Source of the DNA: Saccharum officinarum
Taxonomy: Eukaryota; Streptophyta; Magnoliopsida; Poales; Poaceae
DNA length: 64,000 bases
Reading direction: 5' to 3'
NCBI GenBank assembly: GCA_020631735.1
Contig: CM036179.1
Location: 25,473,063-25,537,062 of the forward strand
The first letter of the stretch is position 1. Every line of letters begins with the position of its first letter. Under the pieces are notes generated by a model. It worked only from the letters and a program-made list of their open reading frames with translations. It was not told where the DNA came from and made no database searches. Positions 23,141 through 35,300 of the stretch are shown here, piece by piece. Made by a program: the position numbers and the translations under genes.

Positions 23141-23175
23141 TCTGTTTGGCTGATGGTTTATGCGGCTGATAAGCC

Positions 23176-23321
23176 GGCTGAAGCTGATTTGTTGTGAGAG
23201 AAAAACATTGTACCATACCTGATAAGCCACGCTGATAAGTTAGTCTATTCGCTTGAACTTATCAACGTGGCTTATCAGCCATGATACAGTGTTTTTCTTT
23301 TACAACAAATCAGCTTCAGCC
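23176..23321. mobile_element. Foldback MITE (GGCTGAAGCTGATTTGTTGT arms)
   Basis: The two arms are inverted copies: GGCTGAAGCTGATTTGTTGT at the left, ACAACAAATCAGCTTCAGCC at the right, with an inner inverted pair GATAAGCCACG / CGTGGCTTATC (approximate). Related sequence with the GAGAGAAAAACACTG core appears at 51715-51878, 58295-58400 and 61236-61328. Confidence 0.75.
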
Positions 23322-23396
23322 ATATGGATTCAAACAATGCCTAATTATGAGAGGTACACTAACTATTCCTCTTCTTGCCCAAATCCATTGTACCTA

Positions 23397-23639
23397 GGCC
23401 TTGTTTAGATTGCCTCAAAATTCCAAGTTTTTTTACTCTATCTCCGTCACATCAATTTTTAGACACATGTATGGAGCATTAAATGTAGGTAAAAAAAATA
23501 ATTAATTGCACAGTTTGGTTGTAAATTACGAGACGAATCTTTTGAGCCTAGTTAGTCCATGATTGAACAAAGTTTATCAAATACAAACGAAACGTGCTAC
23601 AGTGTCCAGATTGCAAAAATTTACAATCTAAACAAGGCC
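23397..23639. mobile_element. MITE family A, copy 3 (TSD CTA/CTG)
   Basis: The ends are GGCCTTGTTTAGATTG and CAATCTAAACAAGGCC, a near-perfect inverted repeat. Flanking trinucleotides are CTA on the left and CTG on the right, one mismatch. The core is shared with the other copies. Confidence 0.88.
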
Positions 23640-24214
23640 CTGGAAAGTGCCATGAAAGGCATATGATGGAGACAATAAGAAAGCTAGTATGAAGCGTAAA
23701 GATGGTGGGAGAGGCGTCATATATCCATCACCTGTCCTGTTCAGTTAACCACTTGGGCTGCTTTCTTGTGAGGGCATGACAGGGAAACGAAGGCCGTGAC
23801 GCGTAGAAGCACGCCTCCTCGCAACGACAGCCTGAATTCCAGCTCACCTCTCCATTTTCCATTTCTCCTCCGCGGCTGAATTAATTTATGAGATGAGGCC
23901 CAAAGAAAAGAAGAAGAAGAAGACACAACAAGGCTGTCTCCATCTGTGTGCGCCTTGCATGTCCGTCCGACCGACCGGGGGGAATGAAAAGCGACGTGTG
24001 CATTTGCATGTCCTCTCCCTTCTTCGTTTTCCTTTTTAACTTTTTTCTCTCCCTTGCCCAAACCGGCTTGGAAAATGGTAGTGACTTCAACGCAGACACG
24101 CACACCCAGTACGTGCTTTCAACAATCAACATAGAGGGAAATTTGCGGCTCCAAACGAACGGGACCGGAGAACACAAGGTCAAGGTCTGTGCCGTGCGCT
24201 GATGCTATAATATA

Positions 24215-24375
24215 CCCCATCCATTCTAAATTATAAGTTGCTTTGACTCTTTTGATACACATGTTTTTCTATGTATCTAGATATAATATTGTATGTCTAA
24301 ATAAATAGCAAAATCAATATACCCAAAAAAGTCAAAGTCAAAACGACCTATTATAATTTAGAACGAAGAGAGTGG
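24215..24375. mobile_element. Stowaway-type MITE
   Basis: The ends read CCCCATCCATTCTAAATTATAA and the inverse TTATAATTTAGAACGAAG..GTGG, with TA on both sides. Its right part lies in the first unit of the tandem duplication below, so a partial second copy occurs near 24.78 kb. Confidence 0.75.
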
Positions 24376-25107
24376 TATATACTACTAATCGTACCTCCAT
24401 TTTATAAAAACATAAAAATAAAAATCTTGTTTTCTAAAAAATCAAATAATTCTAAATTTAACTACATTTATAAAAAAAAATAGCATCAATATTTTATCTT
24501 TAAATATATCAATTTGTCATGAAATACATTCCACCATTGATTTAGTGATAATTGTTATGTACAGAATTATTATTATTATATATTTAGTTGAATTTGAAAT
24601 TATTTGTTTTTTTATAGATGTGGGTCCAATCGTTTCGAGACGGAGGGTCGTAATCGGGTTGGTCTAAGTTCGTGGGTCAATCACGTTTTGCTATGTATCT
24701 AGATATAATATTGTATGTCTAAATAAATAGCAAAATCGATATACCCAAAAAAAAAGTCAAAGTCAAAACGACCTATTATAATTTAGAATGAAGAGAGTGG
24801 TATATACTACTAATCTTACCTCCATTTTATAAAAACATAAAAATAAAAATCTTGTTTTCTAAAAAATCAAATAATTCTAAATTTAACTACATTTATAAAA
24901 AAAATAGCATCAATATTTTATCTTTAAATGTATCAATTTGTCATGAAATACATTCCACCATTGATTTAGTGATAATTGTTATGTACAAAATTATTATTAT
25001 TATATATTTAGTTGAATTTGAAATTATTTGTTTTTTTATAGATGTGGGTCCAATCGTTTCGAGACGGAGGGGCGTAATCGGGTTGGTCTAAGTTCGCGGG
25101 TCAATCA
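24269..25107. repeat. Direct tandem duplication, period 422 bp, two copies
   Basis: Unit 1 is 24269-24690 and unit 2 is 24691-25107. They differ by a handful of substitutions and one short A-run change, so the duplication is recent. The unit includes the right part of a Stowaway MITE and an AT-rich segment ending in a GC-richer CGTTTCGAGACGGAGG patch. Confidence 0.92.
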
Positions 25108-25274
25108 ACTTCACCGATGGCATCTCTAATAGGAAGGCGAAAAGGGATATTTCCACCTCGCGTTATATTCCTTTATTTATTATATTATTTATATATGCTA
25201 ATAATGCTAATGGTGACACCGATGTAATTTGGCCAATGTTGTCAATTGTCATCTCGTGTGCTGTGTTTGATTAA

Positions 25275-26495
25275 CGGTAATGATATGTATCGTACGTCCG
25301 GACGCATCCGAATGGACTCGACCCGCGCGAGCTGACTTGACCGAGCCCGCCCGCTTTCCTCGTCCTTATCCGCTTGTCCACCTTCCTTCCGAGTGCGCCG
25401 TGACTTCTCCTTTGCTCACTCCGCCCTGCTCACAGTCGCGCGCCCACTCTTCTGCTCGGTTCTATGGTAGCGGAGACGGCCGCGACGTCGGCGGGGAGGA
25501 GCACTCGCCGGCAAGCTGCGCCTCCTCCCTCCCCTCCCTCCCATTTCCTCCTTGCTCCCGCGTCCTCCATGCGACCGAGAGAGGGCACCGCATGGTGGAT
25601 CCATGGAGCTCCGCCCTCCCCGTGGTGGATCCATGGGGGGAGACGCAGATCCAGCGGCGTGATGGTCTCCTCTACCCTGGAGCGTCCTCCACCTCGACGG
25701 TAGCTGCGCGGTGGCGTTCTCCACCCTGGCGCGCCTCCCCCACCTCGACAGCGGCATGGGGCCTCCCCCGATGGTGGATCCATGGAGCAGCGGTGCCCCT
25801 CGTGGTGGATCCATGGGGGGTGATGCAGATCCGGCGACAATTTTCCTTTCCCCTCTGTTTTCAGTAGCATGTTTCTCTTGTTTCAGTTGATCGAAAGGTA
25901 TGTTTTAATAGAACCATTTGGAGGTTAGAGAAGCAGATCAGGACACGTATGAGCTTTCCTCCCTCCTCCCCCTCCTCTTCCCTTGTTGCAGTGGTTGTTT
26001 TTTATTGTTGCAGTAGTGTTTCAGCAGATGTTGGAGTGTGTTTGAGATTTTGTTTCAATTTTTTTTGTGAACGGCATGGTGAAGTAGATGTCGCTCGCTG
26101 TTGCAGTAGGTGTTTGGGGGTGTTGTTGCAGTAGTTTCATGTTTTTGGTGCAGCAGGCTTTGTGTGTCTGTTTAAAGCTTTAGTTTCTGCATGTTTCAAT
26201 TGGTGTTTGGACGTTGTTTTAGTAGGTGTCATGCTTTGGTGCAACAGGCAGGTCCTTGTCTGTTACAGTAGCTGCTTGGGCGAAGGTTGGTTAGGGGTTG
26301 GCGAGTTCTGGAGAGGGGAGGGGGGCGGATCCCAGTGTGTGGGGGGATGGGTTCGATCCGCTCCCCTGTGCACGTGGGGACGGTGCGGGGTTGCAGTTTT
26401 TTTTCATTATCATCTTCTGTTACGTGTTGCGGGGTGAAAGCGGCGCGTCCGGATGCTAGCGCCCGGATCCGAACGTCCGGGCGCTAGCAGCGCCC
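25275..26495. mobile_element. Mutator-like non-autonomous element, copy 2, with 9-bp target duplication
   Basis: The 9-bp word TTTGATTAA flanks it (25266-25274 and 26496-26504), and the duplicated unit B at about 27.2 kb has the empty site with one copy of this region. Subterminal inverted motifs are ACGTCCGGACGC on the left and GCGCCCGGA..GAACGTCCGGGCGC on the right. The 5' half is GC-rich with four GTGGATCCATGG words in two pairs about 188 bp apart; the 3' half has GTTGCAGTAG tracts. It has no transposase. The GC-rich part could be captured host sequence (Pack-MULE), but I cannot identify a source gene. Confidence 0.85.
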
Positions 26496-26740
26496 TTTGA
26501 TTAAACAATTAGTGGTACTAGACAAAAACGTCACGATACTGTGGCCCTGATGTCTGATGAGATCGAGACTTCTGTGCAATACCAAAACTTAGTCGAATCT
26601 GTGTGCTAGAATAGTTCAGCCTCCGGTTGTAATACTGCAGATCTCAGGACGTTTGCCAGAAGCGCGTCGCTGGTATGATTGAACTCTTGTACGTTAATTG
26701 CAATAATACGTAAATCTTTTGCATATTTGAAAAAACATGG

Positions 26741-26782
26741 ATATATATATATATATTTATATTTATATATATATATATATAT
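26741..26782. repeat. (AT)n microsatellite
   Basis: This is a run of AT dinucleotides with two T interruptions. The matching TA run in duplication unit B is at about 27680-27698. Confidence 0.95.
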
Positions 26783-27388
26783 TGTTGGGAGCATGCATTA
26801 CTCAGGCTTCTAATTGGAGTATTACCGACAGATTCACCCAGAGGCCAACAACACCTAGGGTCTAGGGATATTTGGATGCAACAATTGGACCCCTCAATCA
26901 CACTAGTTATTTAAAAAGATGGCAAAAGCTTTGCTGCGATTTTTATTAGACGAAGAAAAAAAAGGATAAATACCTACTTAGGTTTTTGAATGGAAACTGG
27001 CTCCAAAAAACATATAATTGAGGAGACTACTCCACTCATCCAGCACAATTATGGTCAACGACCGGACAACTGTCATACTTACACAACTACTTGCTCCAAC
27101 TTGTCATCATAATACTTGCTCTAATAATGCTAATGGTGACACCGATGTAATTTGGCCAATGTTGTCAATTGTCATCTCGTGTGTTGTGCTTGATTAAACA
27201 ATTAGCGGTACTAGACAAAAGCGTCACGATACTGTGGCCCTGATGTCTGATGAGATCGAGACTTCTGTGCAATACCAAAACTTAGTCGAATCCGTGTGCT
27301 AGAATAGTTCAGCCTCCGGTTTTCATACTGTAGATATCAGGACGTTTGCCAGAAGCGCATGGCTGTATGATTGAACTCTTGTATCTTA

Positions 27389-27630
27389 GGGTGTGTTTAG
27401 ATGAGGGTGTAAAATTTTTGGAAGCACAGTAACTCGTTCGTTTGTATTTGACAATTAATGTCTAATCATGGACTAATTAGGTTCTAAAGATTCGTCTCGT
27501 GATTTACAACTAAACTGTGTAATTAGTTATTTTTTTATCAATATTTAATGCTCCATGCATGCGTTGAAAGATTCGATGTGACGGGAAATCTTATAAAATT
27601 TTTGGAAGTTTAAAGGAAGTGAACACACCC
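27389..27630. mobile_element. MITE family A, copy 4 (TSD TTA)
   Basis: The ends are GGGTGTGTTTAGATG and GTGAACACACCC, flanked by TTA (27386-27388, 27631-27633). It is in opposite orientation to the other copies. Unit A of the surrounding duplication has the empty site near 26.69 kb. Confidence 0.92.
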
Positions 27631-28039
27631 TTAATTGCAATAATACGAAAACCTTTTGCGTATTAAAAAACATTGAGATATATATATATATATATATATG
27701 GGAGCATGCATCACTCAGGCTTCTAATTGGAGTATTACCGACGGATTCACCCAGAGGCCAACAACACCTAGGGTCTAGGGATATTTGGACGTAACAATTG
27801 GAGCCCTCAATCACACTACCAATGCTTCAGTTATTTAAAAAAGATGGCAAAAGTTTTGCTTCGATTTTTATTAGACGAAGAAAAAAAGAACAAGTACTTA
27901 CTCAGTTTTTTGAATGGAAACTGGCTCCAAAAAACCATATAATTGAGGAGACTGCTCCACTCATCCAGCACAATTATGATCAACGACCGGACAACTGTCA
28001 TACTCACACCACTACTTGCTCTAACTTGGTCAAAACAAC

Positions 28040-30250
28040 CTAACTAACAACTCAACCTGGTTAAAAAACGACCCAATTATCACCCCAACTTAGTCTAAAA
28101 GACCCAACTAACAACTCAACATGGACGAAAAAAACTCGACGATCACACCAAACTGCAGCCTGGAGCACCACGGTAGGAAGAAACGACGCCAAAAACGCCG
28201 ACGTGCTAGCCCGTTAAGGAAATGTTTTCACCTACAAATCCAACTTCTAGTATTTGAAATTAGAAATTTGCCAACTTTGATCAGGGCATCAATTCGTTTC
28301 CGAGTCAAACCTGGCCAAATTGGAAAACCGTCAATTTCGTCCATATTTCTGCCTGAATCATTTATTCCGGATCCGTTCTTCCTTTTTAGTACGTGCAATG
28401 CATGTGACCCATGTGTCCTGGACCTGGAGGCTACAGAGCTCGCAATAGTTGACCAGTGGATGGGCTCGTGAGTCGTGACAGAACAGAACGTACAGAAACT
28501 CAGGAAGGCCTCCTGGGGCAACGGCGGCGGCGGCTACTCGCACCGTGCGGCCTGCTGGCTGCCGGGGTGGTAGATCCGATCAAGATTCCCACAAGATCCC
28601 GCCCACGAGGCCCGCCGCCGCCCATTGGAACGTCAAACTCTGCAATCTCCGGACCCCGGACTAAGCACGCCACTTTGCATAAAACCCCTCATCAAATTCT
28701 AAAATCTTTTCAGGAAATTCATCACATTCACAGCCTAGTTCCTCTCTTGTGAATACCGAGAGGAAGCATTGGTTGGGCTTCAATTTGTTTAGTTCGAATG
28801 ATTGATTGGTGAGAAACCTTATTTACCGGAGATGAATGATTGATTGGTGAGAAACCTTATTTACCGGAGATGACAACCAAATGTTGGGTAGGGTACAAAA
28901 AAAACAACACTCTTTGGACGGTGCCAGCTTCAACGTCTAGCCGACCAAAATAATACACAACCACTAGTGCGTGCTTGGACGGCATGGAGATGAGGTGTCA
29001 CAAATAGAGTAGAAATTTGTTTCTTTGGGGGTCCTTGGAGAAAGCTACCTTTTCTTATTGCTCTATGCCACATGGTAGACCAAATAATTGGCTGGGCGTG
29101 ACAATTGGCGTCAGCTTGACACTGCTCCATGCCACATAGTAGACCAAATAATTGGCTGGGCGTGACAATTGGCGTCAGCTTGACACTATGGTCCACCGGA
29201 GGCGGCAATCAGAGGTCGTGCGAAAAGAAATTCATCAAGGAGCAAGGAAATTCAAGTTTCTCGCCGTTCCACACGCAATGCGAGACTCCATTTCAAACTA
29301 CTCTAGGTCTGTAGCTATTCCATCATTATCATTCAGTCCAAACTTAGACTAACGTAGGAATAATTATATATAGAGAATCACAATAACGGAGCAATAATTC
29401 ATCTCAATGTAATCATATCCATTCGTACCTGTGGTGGCAATCAGTACTTGAGAAAAAAAACAAATATCGAACTATTTTGCCATAGTAGCAATCATTTAGT
29501 TTCAAAGAAGAAATGACAATACGATGATTACATTACCTCATAGACGATTTTTTCCTTATATAATTGTTGCAAAAATTACAATGGGTTCTCTGATATGCAT
29601 GAATTAAAATATTGGTAACAAATACATGGGTGAGAGTTCCATTAATCCATTAGCAAAGATCTTTAAGAAAGGATTTAGCACATACACCACTAGTCAACCA
29701 CTCATTCTACTGTACTCTAGCTCCTCAAATTTTTAAGCAAATAAACTTATGAAAATCAAGAGAAGAGAAAAGAAAAATGACCAGGTATAACCCCATGACC
29801 ATTTTTCCCTACATCATCATCAAATGACATTTGCATGACTTTCTCTTGATTTATGAAGTCAACAAAACAAGAGACTGAGAGGATGAAATTTGACCAAGCA
29901 TGTTTAAATACTCATTTTCCTATAATTTTTCAACATGGTTTGACTTTTGCATGACTTTCCTTGGAAATACATAAAGACAACATCATGCAAAAGTTGGACG
30001 GTTGTTATTGGCCAAGGCTTTTTCTTTGCTTTGACCATCAATAAAAGATAATCCCTTTTCTATTACCTCTGGTCTATAATAATGATCCATAACACACTAT
30101 GTACAAAAAGAAGCAAGTTCCGATTTTCAAGAAAATGAAAAATGAGTAAATGACCATCCAAACCCCTATTGATGTAGTTATATAGCCATATCTCATATTG
30201 GAGCATTTAATTATGGGTGGGAGTGACTTGGCAGTCTCGATCGACAAGTA
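28040..30250. other. Intergenic with two short tandem duplications
   Basis: A 38-bp unit is duplicated at 28796-28833 and 28834-28871 (identical). A 64-bp unit is duplicated at 29060-29123 and 29124-29187 (CCATGCCACATAGTAGACC type, two or three differences). A GC-rich patch lies at 28.5-28.62 kb. I recognise no gene; the ORFs at 28121-28471 and 28456-28752 carry no known motif. Confidence 0.7.
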
Positions 30251-30255
30251 TCACA

Positions 30256-31836
30256 GAGCATTTTCTTCCAATATTATGTACAAGTATGATGTAGAATGGA
30301 GCGACTATTGTTTAAGATAGCATATTTTCATCAATATTTTTTTAAATAGAATGTTTTCATAGATAAGATTCATCAAAGTGGCATATTGGAGATCTTATAT
30401 ATGTCCTGATTGATTAAGGGTGCATTTGTTTAGTATGGATCCAGGTTCTCTTCAAAACATATAGGATCTAGGTTATCTTCTCATGTGATGAATCAGAACT
30501 ACTTTGTGATATCATTTGGTTAGTAGGCTGGATTCTCATTCATATTCATATGAAGAATATATATATATATATATATATGCTTCAAAAATTCTAAACCTTT
30601 AGTGGATGAAGAATAATTTAAATATAACCCATTTTAATTTGTTGCAATAAAAAAAGATTACAACTGAAAAATAAATCGGTAGCTTATAAGTGCATCAAGG
30701 AATCCGGAACAATTCTATGTGAAACAACTGTGTTCCGATTTCTAACTTTGCTAAAGAAAAAGCGGAACTAAAACATTTTGGATCAGACATAATATCGTTT
30801 GGAGCCGTTTCTAGTGATTCATATGAGAAATGAACCCGATTCTCATATCCAAATGGGCCGCAAGTATATTGCATCACAATGCTGACTTTTTTTGACATGG
30901 GACAATATGCACACATCACGCCTCACGCGGCACTGATTTTCCAACATTCCTAATTAAAGTATTCCGGTGATGCAATGGATGGGAAATAAACTGAAAAACT
31001 AGAATGGTGTCTAATATAATACACAAGTCATATATTCATAGAGCATTTTCTTCCAAAACTATGTACAAGTATATTGTAGAATGGAGGGACTATACTATTG
31101 TTTAAGATAGCATGTTTTCATAAAATAATTTTTTTGAATATAATGTTTTCATAGATATGATTCATCAAAGTGGCATATTGGAGATATTATCTATCTATAT
31201 GTCCTGATTGATTAAAGTTGCATTTAGTAGGGATTCATATTCTCTTAGAAACATTTCAGCTCTAAATTATCTTTACATGTGATGAACCAGAGCTACTTTG
31301 TGATATCATTTGGTTGGGAGGCTGGATTCTGATTCATATGAAGATATATGTTTTCTTAAAAATCATATAAATAAAATAAGTTTCAAAGAATTTTAAGATT
31401 TTCGTGGATGGCGAATAATTTAAATACAACTCATTTTAATTTGTTGCAATAAAAAAGGATTACAATTGAAAAAATAAAAAATTGGTATCTTATAATGGCA
31501 TCAAAGGATTAGAAATGATTCTGCGCGAAACCACCGTGTCCCGATTTCTAACTTTGCTGAAGAAACTTGGAACCGAAACGTTTTGGATTCAGATAGAACA
31601 CGATTCATGTGAGAAACGAACCCAATTCTCACGTCCAAACGGGCCGCAAGTATATTGCATCACAATGCTGACTTTTTTTTTTGCATGAGAATGAGATGCA
31701 CGACAATGCACACATCACGCCTCACGCGGCACTCTGATTTCCCAACATTCCTAATTAAGTATTCCGGTGATGCAATGGATGGAAGTAAACTGAAAAGCTA
31801 GAATGGTGTCTACTATAATATACTAGAGATATATTC
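30256..31836. repeat. Diverged direct tandem duplication upstream of the PEPC gene, period about 785 bp
   Basis: Copy 1 runs from about 30256 and copy 2 from about 31041, beginning GAGCATTTTCTTCCAA. Both share TGTCCTGATTGATTAA, GTGATATCATTTGGTT, GGGCCGCAAGTATATTGCAT and GTATTCCGGTGATGCAATGG in the same order. Several indels and substitutions separate them, so the event is older than the duplication at 24.3-25.1 kb. Copy 2 ends about 550 bp before the PEPC start codon, so it may form part of the upstream promoter. Confidence 0.88.
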
Positions 31837-32149
31837 ATCATAGATTTAAATCCCTTACTTACAAAGGGTCGCACAAGTTGAAGGAGTTCTCTAAAATTTG
31901 TATGGAGAATTCCAAAAATAGACATGCAAATTTTTACTGTCTTAGAAGCTATAACTACAAATAATCCCCAAGTCCACAGGGACCAATCTGCAAAACTAGG
32001 AGTACTTGTACCTTTTTTTTTTTTTTGAAATCAGGCGTACTTGGCATGATGAGTCATGACCATGAGGGAGACGCACGGTTGAGGAACATAAAATTCTCCA
32101 AACGGGCCCCACCACACACGATCACCGTCACCCCCGGGCTCCCGTCCCC

Positions 32150-32162
32150 CCTGTACAAATAG
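32150..32162 (+). promoter_or_regulatory. Possible TATA-like element of the PEPC gene
   Basis: TACAAATAGG lies about 235 bp before the start codon, in front of a C/T-rich leader. It is the best TATA-like word in this GC-rich stretch; the transcription start is inferred to lie near 32185. Confidence 0.4.
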
Positions 32163-32390
32163 GCACGCACACTCCCAACTCCCACCCCCATCGCCTCCGC
32201 CGCGCACACCCCCCAATCTCCGCCTCCGCTTCCGCCCCCGCTGCCGCCGCGCTCAGACGAGCCGCGGCCGCGGCCGCCACCACTCTCCACTTCTCACGCC
32301 CGCCCGCTGCGGGCTCGCGGGCGGGAGGAAATCGTCTGTGCCGCCGCCGGGCGGGAATTTTGATTCGTTCGGATTCGCTGCGCCGCCGCG

Positions 32391-35300
32391 ATGCCGGAGC
32401 GGCACCAATCGATCGACGCGCAGCTGCGGCTGCTGGCCCCCGGGAAGGTCTCCGAGGACGACAAGCTCGTCGAGTACGACGCCCTCCTCGTAGACCGCTT
32501 CCTTGACATCCTCCAGGACCTGCACGGCCCCCACCTGCGCGAATTCGTACGCCCCGATCGCATCAATACCCACTCCTTCTCCTCATCCCCCAGATCCGTG
32601 CTGATCAGGTGGCGTCTCTTCGCGTGCGCAGGTGCAGGAGTGCTACGAGCTCTCGGCTGAGTACGAGAACGACCGGGATGAGGCGAGGCTCGGCGAGCTC
32701 GGGAGCAAGCTCACCAGCCTGCCGCCGGGCGACTCCATCGTCGTCGCCAGTTCCTTCTCGCACATGCTCAACCTTGCCAACCTCGCGGAGGAAGTGCAGG
32801 TCGCGCAGCGCCGCCGGATCAAGCTCAAGCGTGGGGACTTCGCCGACGAGGCCTCCGCGCCCACCGAGTCCGACATCGAGGAGACGCTCAAGCGCCTCGT
32901 CTCGCAGCTCGGCAAGTCGCGGGAGGAGGTCTTCGACGCGCTCAAGAACCAGACCGTCGACCTCGTCTTCACCGCCCACCCCACGCAGTCCGTGAGGAGG
33001 TCTCTTCTCCAGAAGCACGGCAGGTGAGGACGATCGTAATCGTAGCGTTACTGTGGCTGCTTGAAGTCCTTTGGATGGCTCATGCGTGTGTAAGCAAATG
33101 CTGGCTGCTCTCCCTGGTGTTGATTTGGTTTTGTTGTTCAGGATCCGTAACTGCCTGAGGCAGCTCTATGCCAAGGACATCACTGCTGACGACAAGCAGG
33201 AGCTTGATGAGGCACTTCAGAGGGAGGTAAAATATCTCGACTTCACCACTTGAGCTGAAAAAGTTTTGATAAAAAAAGTCACTCGTGAGGTTTTATGGCA
33301 GATTAAGCGTGCACAACAACCTTTGCGGTTAACTTTTTTAGTTGGAAAATAGGTGCTCATTATTTGACTTATCATCTCTAGGCCCTTTGTTCCTGATGTT
33401 GCCAGGGGCTCACGTTTTTTTTTAATGTGTGGATCCAGAGCATAGGCATCTCCACATTACAGTTATTAGAAAGCTTATGTTGCATTTTTTAGCCTCTTTA
33501 TGTGAGTGGTGCCTGTCAGATTCCGAGACCCTAGCAAATCATTTGGCTAGAACGCTATCTCTATTGTCTATACACCATTCTTTTAATAGTAGGATACGTA
33601 ATAACTTGAACAAGACAAGGTGATAGGAAGAAAGCAGTAAAGTATGTACAATATGGGCAGTTTCTTCCTTAAGAACCAAGAAGATATACCAACAATGGAG
33701 ATTAGTTGATAATAGCACTGACAGAAGGCTAATTATCTGAGAAAGTTGGAAGGTTTTCTGGGTGTGCTGCGGCACAACAAAGATTTCCTGTGTTTGAAAT
33801 TATAGTCATTGTTATTTGTCCTACAGACCTCAAGGTTATTGTTATCAGAAGTAGCTTTCAAACTTTTGGAAATTACTAACCTTCAGTCAAACTAACTCTT
33901 AAGCACACACAAATTATTGTTATCAGAAGTGAGCACCAAACTCTTTGAAATTGATCTGGTGAAGAGCACATTATTTTTTAGTTTTTACTGTAACTTGTTT
34001 TTGAGGTTATATTGTGGATCCCATTAGATGTTTCCAATGAAACTCCACCTTGGTTGTACCAACATTTTTTTCTCTAAAAATGTTATTTTGTTGAACTCTT
34101 GTATGCTTGCACATGACAAGCAGACAAGGTGAAAGGACAAAAAATAGTCAAATGTGCACAACAAAGGTAGTTTCTATGCTACAGTTGATTCTATATTACT
34201 GCAGATTTTTTTTTGTTGACACTGCAGTTCGATTATCTGATGTTATAGTCTTTCTTCACAGAATGGCTGCATAAAATGCTTTCGAGAGTGCAGTTTGATG
34301 ATATAAAAAAAAACGAGTTATGGTCATGAATTCATTTTCAGTCAATTGTGGTGAAACATATGTTTTGCTGATTTGTTGTTTGACACCCTTCCCAGATTCA
34401 AGCCGCTTTCAGAACTGATGAAATCCGCAGAACCCCTCCCACTCCTCAAGATGAAATGCGTGCTGGAATGAGTTACTTCCATGAAACTATATGGAAGGGT
34501 GTACCAAAATTCTTGCGCCGTATTGACACTGCTCTGAAAAATATTGGGATCAATGAACGTCTCCCTTACAATGCTCCTCTCATTCAGTTCTCTTCCTGGA
34601 TGGGTGGTGATCGTGATGGTAACTTCTGTTTTCATATGCCACTGTATACATAAGTGTTTGTCTGAAAAATATAATACTTCATTGAAGAGTTTTTGTACAA
34701 AAAACAGTTTGAATAGTTCTAAAATGTTCCAGACTCTGGTCGCATGTGTAACAGAAAGTTGTCGATATTTGCTATTAAGATTTCTTTTTGCACTCAAAAC
34801 TATAATACTATATTACAGTTCCAAATATTTTGGGTAGAACCTTTTTTGTTGTTTTGCTGACTAACTGTAGAAAGAACAGCTAAAACTTCCATGCTGTTTG
34901 TTTTTGTAGGAAATCCAAGAGTAACACCAGAGGTTACACGGGATGTATGCTTGTTGGCAAGAATGATGGCTGCTAACTTGTACTTCTCTCAGATCGAAGA
35001 TCTAATGTTTGAGGTACTGCAATATAAAAAGTGCTTCCCTTACATGTTAAGAGCTGCAACATTGTTTGTTCCCTGGTGCTAAAACACAATATTCTATTCT
35101 AGCTCTCTATGTGGCGCTGCAGCGATGAACTTCGGATCCGTGCAGATGAACTACATCGCTCTTCAAGAAAAGCTGCAAAGCACTATATAGGTAACAGAGC
35201 TGTAATCTAACAAGGCAATTTGGATTAAACTGCATATCTGTTGGTTAGCTTATTATTCTTGCTTTTTTCTGCTTTGGCCATGTGAAGTTATTCACTTAAA

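Larger units (their letters stand above)
25198..28035. repeat. Tandem segmental duplication: unit A 25198-27105, unit B 27121-28035
   Basis: Both units begin CTAATAATGCTAATGGTGAC and run through the same sequence (GTGGCCCTGATGTCTGATGA, a TA-repeat, GGAGCATGCAT, CCAACAACACCTAGGGTC). Unit A carries an extra 1221-bp Mutator-like element; unit B carries an extra 242-bp family A MITE. Without these insertions the units are both about 680-700 bp. No gene is apparent in the unit. Confidence 0.9.

Noticed and set aside
28121..28752. Two small plus-strand ORFs in a partly GC-rich patch
   Set aside because: There are no motifs; the second frame runs through plain intergenic sequence.
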